DNA from: Actinomadura sp. KC345
Lineage (GTDB): Bacteria; Actinomycetota; Actinomycetes; Streptosporangiales; Streptosporangiaceae
Reading direction: 5' to 3'
Length of the DNA: 45,025 nt
Assembly: GCF_004348515.1 (NCBI RefSeq)
Contig: NZ_SMKH01000026.1
Coordinates: 1-45,025 of the forward strand
Every line of letters starts with the position of its first letter. Position 1 is the first letter of the stretch. A model generated the notes under the pieces. The model was not told the origin of the DNA. It ran no database searches and saw only the letters and a list, made by a program, of their open reading frames with translations. The translations under genes were made by a program, and so were the position numbers. This document shows positions 1 through 8,900 of this stretch, in pieces.

Positions 1-56
1 CCCCCGCACAGCACCATCCGCCGCCCGACCCCTCCGGGCTTCATCTCGTCACTCAT
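1..56 (-). CDS. Partial N-terminus of a probable Tat-exported protein
   Basis: An ATG at 56 opens a frame that runs off the left edge after 18 codons (reads MSDEMKPGGVGRRMVLCG). The twin arginines followed by a hydrophobic run look like the start of a Tat signal peptide, as seen in exported Rieske or redox proteins. In my memory of actinomycetes a Rieske-type gene often follows uvrA, which fits this position. Only a GGAG three bases from the start is visible as ribosome-binding site, so the start is weakly supported. Identity cannot be settled from 18 residues. Confidence 0.35.
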   Translation of the reverse strand, partial: MSDEMKPGGVGRRMVLCG

Positions 57-148
57 GACTCCATGATCCCGGACGACCACCGGACCAACGCACCGCACCC
101 ACAACTGCACCGACCCCAGTCCCAACGCAACCCCGCAACAACCGAAAT

Positions 149-248
149 CACTGCGATCGCGTCCGAAGGCAGGTTTCGAGCGAAGCGAGAAACCTGATCG
201 CGCAGCGAGCCGCCATGGCTAGTTCAAAGCGATGCAGCGATCGCAGTG
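149..248. repeat. Nested palindrome downstream of uvrA
   Basis: Two perfect 12-base inverted arms, CACTGCGATCGC at 149-160 and GCGATCGCAGTG at 237-248, enclose a second hairpin with arms CAGGTTTC at 170-177 and GAAACCTG at 189-196. The rest of the 255-base gap between uvrA and the left-edge gene shows nothing else. It could act as the uvrA terminator, although there is no U-tract, or it could be a dispersed REP-like element. Confidence 0.6.
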
Positions 249-311
249 CAGTGCCCGCCGAAGGAGGGCTCCCAGGCCCGACGCCAAGGGAACCGCCATG
301 AGTACAGCCCT

Positions 312-3158
312 CTAGGGCCTGACGCCGAGGACACCACTGAGGAACACGCCGGTGTGGCTGGCGTCGACCTTGGCGACGTCCTCGGGGGTGCCGGCGGCGA
401 CGACGGTGCCGCCGCGGGAGCCGCCCTCGGGGCCCATGTCGATGATCCAGTCGGCGGTCTTGATGACGTCCAGGTTGTGCTCGATGACGATCACCGTGTT
501 GCCCTTGTCGACCAGGCCGTTCAGGACGCCGAGGAGCCTGCGGATGTCGTCGAAGTGCAGGCCGGTGGTCGGCTCGTCCAGCACGTAGATCGTGCGGCCG
601 GTCGAGCGCTTCTGCAGCTCGGACGCCAGCTTGACGCGCTGGGCCTCGCCGCCGGACAGGGTCGGCGCGGGCTGGCCGAGCCGGACGTAGCCGAGGCCGA
701 CGTCGTTGAGGGTCTTCAGGTGCCGGTGGATCGCCTTGATCGGCTCGAAGAACTCGGTGGCCTGCTCGATCGGCATGTCGAGCACCTCGGAGATCGTCTT
801 GCCCTTGTAGTGGACCTCCAGGGTCTCCCGGTTGTAGCGGGCGCCGTGGCAGACCTCGCAGGGGACGTAGACGTCCGGCAGGAAGTTCATCTCGATCTTG
901 ATGGTGCCGTCGCCGGAGCAGTTCTCGCAGCGGCCGCCCTTGACGTTGAAGGAGAACCGGCCGGGCTGGTAGCCGCGGACCTTCGCCTCGGTCGTCTGCG
1001 CGAACAGCTTGCGGATGTGGTCGAACACGCCGGTGTAGGTGGCCGGGTTGGACCGCGGCGTGCGCCCGATCGGCGACTGGTCGACGTGGACGACCTTGTC
1101 GAGCTGGTCGACGCCGTTGACGCGCCGGTGCCGGCCGGGGACGAGCTTGGCCCCGTTCAGCTTCTTGGCCAGCGAGCTGTAGAGGATGTCGTTGACCAGC
1201 GTCGACTTGCCCGAGCCGGACACGCCGGTCACCGCGGTGAAAACGCCGAGCGGGAACGCCACGTCCACGTCCCGGAGGTTGTTCTGCTGGGCGCCCTTCA
1301 CCGTGACCTCGCGGCCCCTCGTGCGGGGCCGGCGGATCTCCGGGACGGCGATCTCGCGTCGCCCGTCGAGGTAGGCGCCGGTCACGGAGCGGTCGGACTT
1401 CTTCAGGTCCTCAAGGGAGCCGGACACGACGATCTCGCCGCCGTGCTCGCCGGCGCGGGGGCCGATGTCGACGATCCAGTCGGCGGCGGCGATGGTGTCC
1501 TCGTCGTGCTCGACGACGATCAGGGTGTTGCCCATGTCGCGCAGCCGGAGCAGCGTCTCCAGCAGCCGGTGGTTGTCGCGCTGGTGCAGGCCGATGGACG
1601 GCTCGTCCAGCACGTACAGGACGCCGACCAGGCCCGACCCGATCTGCGTGGCCAGCCGGATGCGCTGCGCCTCTCCCCCGGCGAGGGTCGCCGCAGGCCG
1701 GTCGAGGGACAGGTAGTCGAGGCCGACGTCCAGCAGGAACCCGAGCCGGGCGTTGATCTCCTTCAGGACGCGCTCGGCGATGTGCCGCTCGCGGTCGCTC
1801 AGCTCCATGGCGAGCAGGAACTTCGCGGCCTCGCCGATCGGCTTCGCGGCGACCTCGGCGATCGACATCCCGCCCATGGTGACGGCGAGCACGACCGGCT
1901 TGAGGCGGGCGCCGTCGCACGTCGGGCACGGGATCTCCCGCATGTAGCCCTCGTACCGCTCCCGGCTGGTGTCGCTCTCGGCCTCGGCGTGGCGCCGCTG
2001 GATGTAGGGGATCACGCCCTCGTACGCGGTGTAGTACGACCTCGTCCGGCCGTACCGGTTCTTGTAGCGCACGTGGACCTGGGTCTCGTGACCGTTGAGG
2101 ATCGCCTTGCGCGCCTTGGCGGGCAGCTTCTCCCAGGGCGTGTTGAGGTCGAAGCCCATCGCATCGCCGAGCGCGGACAGCAGGCGCAGGAAGTAGTCGC
2201 TGACGTGCCCGTTCGACCACGGCTGGATCGCGCCCTCGCCGAGCGTCAGCTCCTCGTCCGGGACGACGAGCTCCGGGTCGACCTCCATCCGCGTCCCGAG
2301 CCCGGTGCAGTCGGGGCACGCGCCGTAGGGCGAGTTGAACGAGAACGACCGGGGCTCCAGCTCTTCGAACGACAGGTCGTCGTAGGGGCAGTACAGGTGC
2401 TCGGAGAACATCCGGGTGCGGTTCTCGTCGTCTTCGGGCACGTCGACGAAGTCGAGGACGATCGTCCCGCCGGCGAGGCCGAGCGCCGTCTCCACCGAGT
2501 CGGCGAGCCGCTGGCGCGCCGAGTCCTTCACCGAGAGCCGGTCGACCACGACCGCGATGTCGTGCTTCTCCTGCTTCTTCAGCGTGGGCGGCTCGTCCAG
2601 GCGGATCGTCCGGCCGTCCACGATCGCCCGCGAGTACCCCTTGGACTGCAGCTCCCGGAACAGCTCCAGGTACTCGCCCTTGCGCCCCCGGATCACCGGC
2701 GCCAGCACCTGGAACCGGGTGCCCGGCTCCAGCTCCAGCACCCGGTCGACGATCTGCTGCGGCGCCTGCCGGGTGATCGGCCGGCCGCACTCGGGGCAGT
2801 GCGGGTGCCCGATCCGCGCGTACAGCAGCCGGAGGTAGTCGTACACCTCGGTGATGGTCCCGACCGTCGACCGCGGGTTCTTGCTGGTCGACTTCTGGTC
2901 GATCGACACCGCCGGGGACAGCCCCTCGATGAAGTCGACGTCGGGCTTGTCCATCTGCCCGAGGAACTGGCGGGCGTAGGCCGACAGCGACTCCACGTAC
3001 CGCCGCTGCCCCTCCGCGAAGATCGTGTCGAACGCCAGGCTGGACTTCCCGGAGCCCGACAGACCGGTGAACACGATCAGGGAGTCCCGCGGGAGGTCGA
3101 GCGAGACGTCCTTCAGGTTGTGCTCGCGTGCTCCACGCACGATGAGTCGGTCATGCAC
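312..3158 (-). CDS. uvrA: UvrABC excision nuclease subunit A
   Basis: UvrA is the dimeric ABC-type ATPase that finds bulky DNA lesions and loads UvrB for nucleotide excision repair in the cytoplasm. From the GTG at 3158 the protein is 948 residues, the usual family length, and opens [18 protein letters not shown], as UvrA proteins do. Walker [10 protein letters not shown] lies at residues 32-40 and a second, GVSGSGKS, near 640. Each half carries a signature ([16 protein letters not shown]) followed by LDEP. Zinc-finger Cys pairs are visible (CPEC, CPDC, CENC, CEVC). The frame stays open to 3326, but that stretch covers the LexA box and resembles no UvrA. An AGAGGAA lies 13 bases before the GTG. 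Very sure of function, fairly sure of start. Confidence 0.97.
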   Translation of the reverse strand: MHDRLIVRGAREHNLKDVSLDLPRDSLIVFTGLSGSGKSSLAFDTIFAEGQRRYVESLSAYARQFLGQMDKPDVDFIEGLSPAVSIDQKSTSKNPRSTVGTITEVYDYLRLLYARIGHPHCPECGRPITRQAPQQIVDRVLELEPGTRFQVLAPVIRGRKGEYLELFRELQSKGYSRAIVDGRTIRLDEPPTLKKQEKHDIAVVVDRLSVKDSARQRLADSVETALGLAGGTIVLDFVDVPEDDENRTRMFSEHLYCPYDDLSFEELEPRSFSFNSPYGACPDCTGLGTRMEVDPELVVPDEELTLGEGAIQPWSNGHVSDYFLRLLSALGDAMGFDLNTPWEKLPAKARKAILNGHETQVHVRYKNRYGRTRSYYTAYEGVIPYIQRRHAEAESDTSRERYEGYMREIPCPTCDGARLKPVVLAVTMGGMSIAEVAAKPIGEAAKFLLAMELSDRERHIAERVLKEINARLGFLLDVGLDYLSLDRPAATLAGGEAQRIRLATQIGSGLVGVLYVLDEPSIGLHQRDNHRLLETLLRLRDMGNTLIVVEHDEDTIAAADWIVDIGPRAGEHGGEIVVSGSLEDLKKSDRSVTGAYLDGRREIAVPEIRRPRTRGREVTVKGAQQNNLRDVDVAFPLGVFTAVTGVSGSGKSTLVNDILYSSLAKKLNGAKLVPGRHRRVNGVDQLDKVVHVDQSPIGRTPRSNPATYTGVFDHIRKLFAQTTEAKVRGYQPGRFSFNVKGGRCENCSGDGTIKIEMNFLPDVYVPCEVCHGARYNRETLEVHYKGKTISEVLDMPIEQATEFFEPIKAIHRHLKTLNDVGLGYVRLGQPAPTLSGGEAQRVKLASELQKRSTGRTIYVLDEPTTGLHFDDIRRLLGVLNGLVDKGNTVIVIEHNLDVIKTADWIIDMGPEGGSRGGTVVAAGTPEDVAKVDASHTGVFLSGVLGVRP

Positions 3159-3325
3159 GGCGTTGATCCGGTTCCTCTTCTGGGCGCGGCGATCGGCGGA
3201 CAGGCCGGTCTCAAGGCTAGCCAAGGGGTACGACAGAGTCCCCCGAGTCATTAACGGCGACGGCTCCCGCCGCATTTCATGACGCTCCCCGCCCGTCCCG
3301 CGAGGGCACGGACGGCACCAACGCA

Positions 3326-3341
3326 CCGTACACGTGTTCGA
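3326..3341 (-). promoter_or_regulatory. LexA (SOS) box upstream of uvrA
   Basis: Read on the minus strand the site is TCGAACACGTGTACGG. It matches the actinobacterial LexA consensus TCGAAC-N4-GTTCGA at 10 of 12 defined positions. It sits 168 bases before the uvrA start, in the 268-base gap between uvrA and the preceding gene. It implies DNA-damage induction of uvrA, as known in mycobacteria. Confidence 0.7.
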
Positions 3342-3426
3342 ACGCCTCTCGCCACCGCAACGCCTGCGTCACCCTCCTCACATGGTTCCCGGCGCGGGCG
3401 CGGGATGGCGTGGGCTCGGCGCGCGG

Positions 3427-4233
3427 TCACTCGTCGCCGGGGGCGCCGTCGTCAAGTGCGAAGGCGAGGTACCGCTCGGCGGAGCGGCGGACGGCCTCCT
3501 TGCCGTCGGTGTAGACGATCTTCTTCCACCAGGCGCCGTAGACGCGGTCGAAGTCGTAGGGCTCCAGGAGGCGCAGGGCGCGGCGGACCGTGCGGGGCCG
3601 CTCGGGGATGAGGTTCGGGTAGCTGTACATGAAGCTGACCCAGTCGCGGTCGTTGACCACCTGCAGGATGTCGCCGGAGAACACCGCTCGGGCGTCCCGC
3701 CAGTGCAGGACCTGGCCGCCGTCGAAGTGCACGCCCGCGTTGATCAGCGTGAGGCCGTCGGCGATTTCGCGGGTGTCGCCGGACCAGAAGACCACCGCGT
3801 CGTCCGGGCGGGCGACCCAGCGCCGGTCGGCCTCGTGGATGTAGACCGGGGCGTCGAAGGCGTGCGCCCACTCGATCATGCTGCCGTAGAAGTGGGGGTG
3901 GCTGACCGCGATCGCGGAGATGCCGCCCAGGTCGTGGACCTGGCGGATCAGGTCGTCGTCGATGTGGGTGACCATGTCCCAGAGGACGTTGCCGGACGGG
4001 GCGCGCAGCAGCAGGGCGCGCTGCCCGATGGCGGTGGACGGCTCGGTGCCGATCCCGATGACGCCCGGCCCCTCTTCGGCGACCCGGCCCCGGTGGTCGG
4101 CCCGGAGTTCCTCCAGCGTCGTCCATCGCTGGCCGTTCCAGCCGACGTACTGGCGCTCGTCCTCGCAGATCGGGCAGTCCGCACGGGGCCCGGCGTACTG
4201 GACTCCGCAGGTCAGGCAGATCGGTCGCTCCAT
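3427..4233 (-). CDS. Zinc-ribbon plus metallo-beta-lactamase-like protein
   Basis: 268 residues. The N-terminus is a small zinc ribbon with two CxxC knuckles (Cys 6, 9, 20, 23), joined to an MBL fold. The first metal motif reads SHPHFYGSM: the HxH pair is kept, but the following Asp-His of HxHxDH is replaced by Tyr-Gly. A later His (AGVHFDGG) and Asp (SGDILQVV) remain. The second metal site is therefore probably lost or altered, and hydrolase activity cannot be assumed. The gene lies upstream of uvrA on the same strand and is divergent from the isomerase gene at 4308, 74 bases apart. No clear ribosome-binding site precedes the ATG at 4233. Substrate unknown. Confidence 0.85.
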   Translation of the reverse strand: MERPICLTCGVQYAGPRADCPICEDERQYVGWNGQRWTTLEELRADHRGRVAEEGPGVIGIGTEPSTAIGQRALLLRAPSGNVLWDMVTHIDDDLIRQVHDLGGISAIAVSHPHFYGSMIEWAHAFDAPVYIHEADRRWVARPDDAVVFWSGDTREIADGLTLINAGVHFDGGQVLHWRDARAVFSGDILQVVNDRDWVSFMYSYPNLIPERPRTVRRALRLLEPYDFDRVYGAWWKKIVYTDGKEAVRRSAERYLAFALDDGAPGDE

Positions 4234-4307
4234 GATCGTTCAAGTGTGGCACGGGCGGGGGCGGTGCGGAAGGATGAAGGCGCACTCGGGTCTAGGGGAG
4301 GCGCGTC

Positions 4308-5054
4308 ATGGACTGGCGAGAAGTGATCGATGAGCTGGATTCCGGCGTGGACCGCATCATCGGGACGCTGTCGAAGCTCGGCGAGCAGGATCTGCGCGCC
4401 CCGTCCGCCCTGCCCGGGTGGAGCCGCGGGCACGTGGCCACGCACATCGCCAGGAACGCCGACTCCCTGTGGAACCTGCTCGAATGGGCGCGTACGGGTG
4501 TGAGGATCCCGCAGTACCCGAGCCTGGACGCCCGGAACGCCGCGCTGGAGGAGGGGGCCGGGCGGGACCGCGACGCGCTGGCCGAGGACGTCCGCGCGAC
4601 CGGGGGGCGCTTCGCCGAGCAGGCGAGGAGCCTGCCCGAGGGCGCGTGGGGCGCTCCCGTGGAGGCGATGGCGGGCTGGCGGCATCCCGCCTGGTACACG
4701 CTGTACCGCCGGTGGAACGAGGTGGAGGCGCACCACGTCGACCTCGCCGCCGGGTACGGCCCCGCCGACTGGCCCGAGCCCTACGTCCGGTGGTCGCTGG
4801 GCAGTACGCTGGCGGACCTGGCCGCGCTTCCGGAGGCGCTCCGCGGTGAGCTCTCCGGGCTCCGGATCACCGCGACGGACTCCGGCGAGTCCGCCGACCT
4901 CGGCCGGGCGCCCGGCGGCCCGGAGGCGTCGGGGTCGGGGCGGGCGCTGCTCGGCTGGCTCAGCGGGCGCACGGACGGCGCGGGCGTGAGCATCCGCCCG
5001 GACGGCCGGCTGCCCGAACCGCCGCCCTGGCCGCACCGGCCCGCGGCCTTCTGA
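4308..5054 (+). CDS. Maleylpyruvate isomerase family mycothiol-dependent protein
   Basis: 248 residues of the DinB/MDMPI fold. The N-terminal half has GWSRGHVATHIARNADSL, the family's metal-binding His region. A second motif, NEVEAHHVDLAAGY, supplies the Glu and His expected to complete the site. Relatives use mycothiol as cofactor for isomerase or transferase reactions. The substrate of this one is not predictable. A strong GGGGAGG six bases before the ATG fixes the start. It is divergent from the MBL-like gene and convergent with the Crp gene at 5109. Confidence 0.85.
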   Translation: MDWREVIDELDSGVDRIIGTLSKLGEQDLRAPSALPGWSRGHVATHIARNADSLWNLLEWARTGVRIPQYPSLDARNAALEEGAGRDRDALAEDVRATGGRFAEQARSLPEGAWGAPVEAMAGWRHPAWYTLYRRWNEVEAHHVDLAAGYGPADWPEPYVRWSLGSTLADLAALPEALRGELSGLRITATDSGESADLGRAPGGPEASGSGRALLGWLSGRTDGAGVSIRPDGRLPEPPPWPHRPAAF

Positions 5055-5071
5055 ACGCCGCCTCGGCGAAT

Positions 5072-5095
5072 CGGCGCCGTGCTCGGCCGGCGCCG
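5072..5095. terminator. GC-rich hairpin between convergent genes
   Basis: CGGCGCCG occurs at 5072-5079 and again at 5088-5095. The octamer is self-complementary, so the two copies can form an 8-base-pair stem with an 8-base loop. It lies between the stop codons of two convergent genes. There is no T-tract, as is common in actinomycetes. Function is inferred from position. Confidence 0.4.
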
Positions 5096-5108
5096 TGGCA
5101 GGCCGGCT

Positions 5109-5819
5109 TCAGTCGGCGTCGTGGCCCGCCAGGCGGTGCAGGGCGTCCACCGAGCGGACGACGATCGCGTGGCGGGCGACGGTGAGGCCGCCGCGGACGG
5201 GGTCGGCGGCGAGGATCTGCGCCACCTTGCGGCGGCCCATCCCGGCCCACCGTCCGAGATCCTGCTGGGTGACGGGTATCCGGACCTGGACGCCGCCCTC
5301 GTCGGGCGCCTCGGTCACGCCGTCGGGGCGTTCCTCCTTGACCGGGGAGCCGAACCGCTCCACCAGGCGCAGCAGCCGGCTCGCGAGGCGCCGCCCGGGA
5401 TCGTCGGGGAAGTGGGCGACGCGCAGTTCGTTGGCGTCGCGCAGCCGTTCGGCCAAGACGGCGGCGACGGCCCAGGACGAACCGGGATGGTCGTCCAGGA
5501 CGCTCCGGAACCGCCCGGCGGGCAGCACGAGCGCCTCCACGCGGGTCAGCGCCTCGACGTTGGCGTGCCGGACGCCGCCGTCCACGGCCTCCAGCTCCCC
5601 GACGAGGTCGCCGGGGCCGAGGATGTCGAGGATGGCGGTCTCACCGTCCCGGTCGACCCACACCTTCACCGCTCCGGCGCGCAGGACGAAGACCTGGGAC
5701 GCGCGGGTGTGCTCGCGCATCAGGTAGGCGCCCTGCCTGATCACCACGGGGGCACCGGCCCGCCGCAGCGCCTCGCGAGCGCGTTCGGGCAGCGCGTCCC
5801 AGAACCGGGTGGTCTCCAT
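5109..5819 (-). CDS. Crp/Fnr-family transcriptional regulator
   Basis: 236 residues. An N-terminal cyclic-nucleotide-binding beta-barrel covers about residues 15-115. Its phosphate-binding cassette GDLVGEL (70-76) and Arg84 are both kept, so nucleotide binding is plausible. A C-terminal winged HTH is seen around VTQQDLGRWAGMGRRKVAQIL. The frame extends to 5852, but GGAGGAGG just before the ATG at 5819 decides that start. The gene follows the Crp-NB-ARC-TPR gene on the same strand after 145 bases, and a 15-base tandem repeat in that gap may be its operator. It may read out the cyclase encoded at 15014 (inference). Confidence 0.9.
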   Translation of the reverse strand: METTRFWDALPERAREALRRAGAPVVIRQGAYLMREHTRASQVFVLRAGAVKVWVDRDGETAILDILGPGDLVGELEAVDGGVRHANVEALTRVEALVLPAGRFRSVLDDHPGSSWAVAAVLAERLRDANELRVAHFPDDPGRRLASRLLRLVERFGSPVKEERPDGVTEAPDEGGVQVRIPVTQQDLGRWAGMGRRKVAQILAADPVRGGLTVARHAIVVRSVDALHRLAGHDAD

Positions 5820-5851
5820 CTCGCCTCCTCCGCCGAACCCGGGCCGGGGCA

Positions 5852-5900
5852 CGGTGCTTGATGAGCCGGTGGTTCACGAGCCGGTGCTCATGGTCCGGTG
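5852..5900 (-). repeat. Tandem 15-base repeats upstream of the Crp gene
   Basis: Units lie at 5857-5871 (CTTGATGAGCCGGTG), 5872-5886 (GTTCACGAGCCGGTG) and 5887-5900 (CTCATGGTCCGGTG, one base short), after a CGGTG remnant at 5852. They begin 33 bases upstream of the Crp start at 5819. Repeats of about 1.5 helical turns in a leader or promoter suggest iterated protein-binding sites, possibly autoregulatory. Confidence 0.65.
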
Positions 5901-5964
5901 CATCATCGATCTTGTGCCACAGGTCCAGTGAACGCGGCGCCGCGCCGATGAACTAGGTCTTTTG

Positions 5965-8900
5965 TCACATGTCGAGAGACCTGTCCGATTCAAGAGACCC
6001 GTCCGATTCAAGCCAGCTGTCCAGGGCGCGGACGCGCCGGACGCAGTCGGCGGCGGCGGCCTGGTCGCCGAGCGCGAGATGGGAGTCGCGCAGCAGCTCC
6101 AGCGCGCGCCGCAGGCCCGACTGGTCGTCCATGTCGCGGCGGATGCCGATCTCGGCGCCCACGTGCTCGACCGCGCGGGCGTGCTTGCCGAGCATCTGGG
6201 ACGCGCGGGCCATCGAGTGCAGCGCGTACGCCTGCGCGCGGGTGTCGCCGAGTTCGGCGGCCAGATCGTGGGCGCGGCGCCCGGTGTCCAGGGCGTCGTC
6301 GGCCCGGCCGAGGTCCAGGTGAATGGCGGACAGGTGGACCAGGGCGGTGCCCTCGCCGTGCCGGTCGCCGACCTCGCCGAGGAGCCGCATCGCCTCCAGC
6401 TCGTGTTCGAGGGCCTCCTCGGGGCGCCCGGCGCGGCGCAGCACGGCGGCGAGGGTGTCCATCCCGACGCCGAGGCCGTACCAGTCCCCGCCGGATTCGC
6501 GGATCCGCAGCGCCTGCCGCGCGGCGCGCTCGGCGTCCTCGGGCAGGCCGAGCCAGGAGTACGTGCGGGCCAGGCTGCCGAGCGTGCCGGCCATTCCGCC
6601 CTGCGCGCCGAGCTGGTGCCACAGGTCCAGGGCCTCCAGGCCGAGGACGAACGCCTCCTGGTGGCGGCCGAGGCGGCGCATGACCAGCGTCAGGTGCTCC
6701 AGGTCGTGGGCCTCGCCGTGCTGGTCGCCGATCTCGCGGCGGATCTCCAGGGCCCGCAGCAGGTGCTCGCGCGCCTCCCGGTACCGTCCGAGCCGCGAGT
6801 GGACGATCCCGATCTGGGCGAGCGCCTCGGACTCGCCGTGCCGGTTGCTGGTGTCGCGGTGCAGGCGCAGCGCCTGCCCGCAATAGGTGAACGCCTCGGC
6901 GAACTTGGTGGCGTCGCACATCAGCCTGCCGAGCGTGTTGAGAGCGCGCGCCTCTCCGTGTCGCGCTCCCAGGGCACGGTAGGTCTGGAGCGCCTGCTCG
7001 GCGTCCTGCTGTGCCATGTCGCGTAGGCCGAGCATCGCGTTCATGCGCGCCAGTTCCGTCAGCGCTTGCGCGGACCCGTGCATGTCGGCCTGCTCCTGGC
7101 GGATGTACAGGGCCTCCAGCGCGTGCGACACCGCCTCGTGGACGTTGCCCTGGCGCCGGTGCACCTGGGCGACGGTGAGCAGGGTCTCCGCCACGCCCGG
7201 CTGGTCGCCGATCCCGCGCCGTATGTCCAGCGCCTTCCCGGCGTGTTCCAGTGCCGCCTCGTAGCCGGCCAGGCCCAGGTAGGCGCGTGCCAGCGTGTCG
7301 TGCCCCTTGGCGACTCCCCCGTCGCCGCCCGCGTCCCGCATCTCACCGTGGATGGCCAGGGAGCGGTCCGCGTGTTCGATGGCCGTGAGGTAGCGGCCCA
7401 GCGTCACGTACACGTCGGCCAGGGTCGCCAGGGTCAGGGCCTCCCCGTACCGGTCGGGCGGGTCGACGGCCCGGAAGCCGCGCCGCGCGTCCTCCCCGTA
7501 CCCGATGGCCTGGACCGAGTCGCCCAGCTCGAAGTGCGCCATCGCCAGGTTGTGCAGCATCACGGCCGCGACCGCCCAGTCCTCCTCGGTGCGGGCCGCG
7601 TGCAGGGCCGCCTGGTGGATCGCGATGTTGTCCTCGCTGTAGCGCCGGAAGTCCTGGAAGTCGAACAGCGCGTCGGCCAGTTCCCAGCACGTCCGGTGCA
7701 GCCCGAGCCGGGCCGCCTGGTGCACGGCGGCCACGAGGTTGCGCCGCTCGGACTCGAACCAGCCGAGGCCCGCCGCGCGCTCGGCGGCCGTCGGCGGGCC
7801 GCCCCGCTTCTCGCCCCGGTGGACGGTCGGACGGGGCCGTCCCGCCAGCGCCGCTCCGGCCTCGCGTGCCCCGGCGAGGCAGCCGGCCAGCAGCCGCCGC
7901 TGCGCCGCGAGCAGCTCGCCGTCGGAGTCCTCCCGCAGCCCCCGCTCCCGGGCGAACTCGCGCAGCAGGTCGTGCATCCGGTAGCGGCCCGGCCCGACGT
8001 CCTGCACCAGGTAGGCCTGGCGCAGGCCCTCCAGGCACTCGCGCGCCTCGTCCACCGTCCGGTCCTGCAGGGCCGCCAGGGCGACGGGCGTGAAGTCGGG
8101 GCCCGCGACCAGGCCCAGCCTGCGGAACGCCTCGCGCTGGTCGGGGCGCAGGCTCCGGTAGGCGACGTCGAACGTCGGGCTCATGACGGCCAGCGGGCCC
8201 GGCCCGGACGCGCCGTGGGAGGCGCCCTCGCCCAGCCCGGCGCCCGCCAGGCCCGGCCCGTACGGCGGCGCGGACTCGCCGTCCCGCGCGGCCAGCTCCC
8301 GGACGGTCGCCGCGATCGACTCCCCGGGGTTCTCGGCCAGCCGCCCGGCCATGACGCCGAGCGCCAGCGGCAGGTGCCCGCACTCGCGGGCCAGCCGCAC
8401 GACCGCCCTGCGCTCCTCCCGGACGCGGACGTCCCCCGGGCCGAGCACGTTCGAGATGAGGTCGACCGCCTCCTGCGACGCCATCTCCTGCAGCTCCAGC
8501 GTCCGGATGTCGGCGCCCTCCAGCAGCGCGGGCAGCCGCCGCCGGCTCGTCACGACCACCAGCCCCGCCGTAGCCGCGGCCAGCAGCGGCCTGATCTGCT
8601 CGGGCCGGGCGGCGTTGTCGAGGATCAGCAGCATCCGCCGGCCGTCCAACATCGACCGGCACTGCGCGGCGAGCTCCGTCTCGGTGCGCGGGAGCTGGTC
8701 GCCCGGGACGCCCGCGGCGCGCAGCACCTGGCCCATGGCCTCCGCAGGGGTGACGGGACTGCGCCTCGTGCCGCGCAGGTCGGCGAACAGGACGCCGTCG
8801 GGGAACCGGTCGACGACCCGGTGCGCCCAGTGCAGCGCCAGCGTCGTCTTGCCGACCCCCGCCATCCCCTGGACGATCACGGCGCGCGGCCATTCGGACT

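Noticed and set aside
246..3254. 1002-codon open frame opposite uvrA
   Set aside because: It is the antisense shadow of uvrA, a result of GC3 bias. The translation is low-complexity and has no start signal.
3159..3326. Extended uvrA start at 3326
   Set aside because: It covers the LexA box, and the extra residues do not occur in UvrA proteins.
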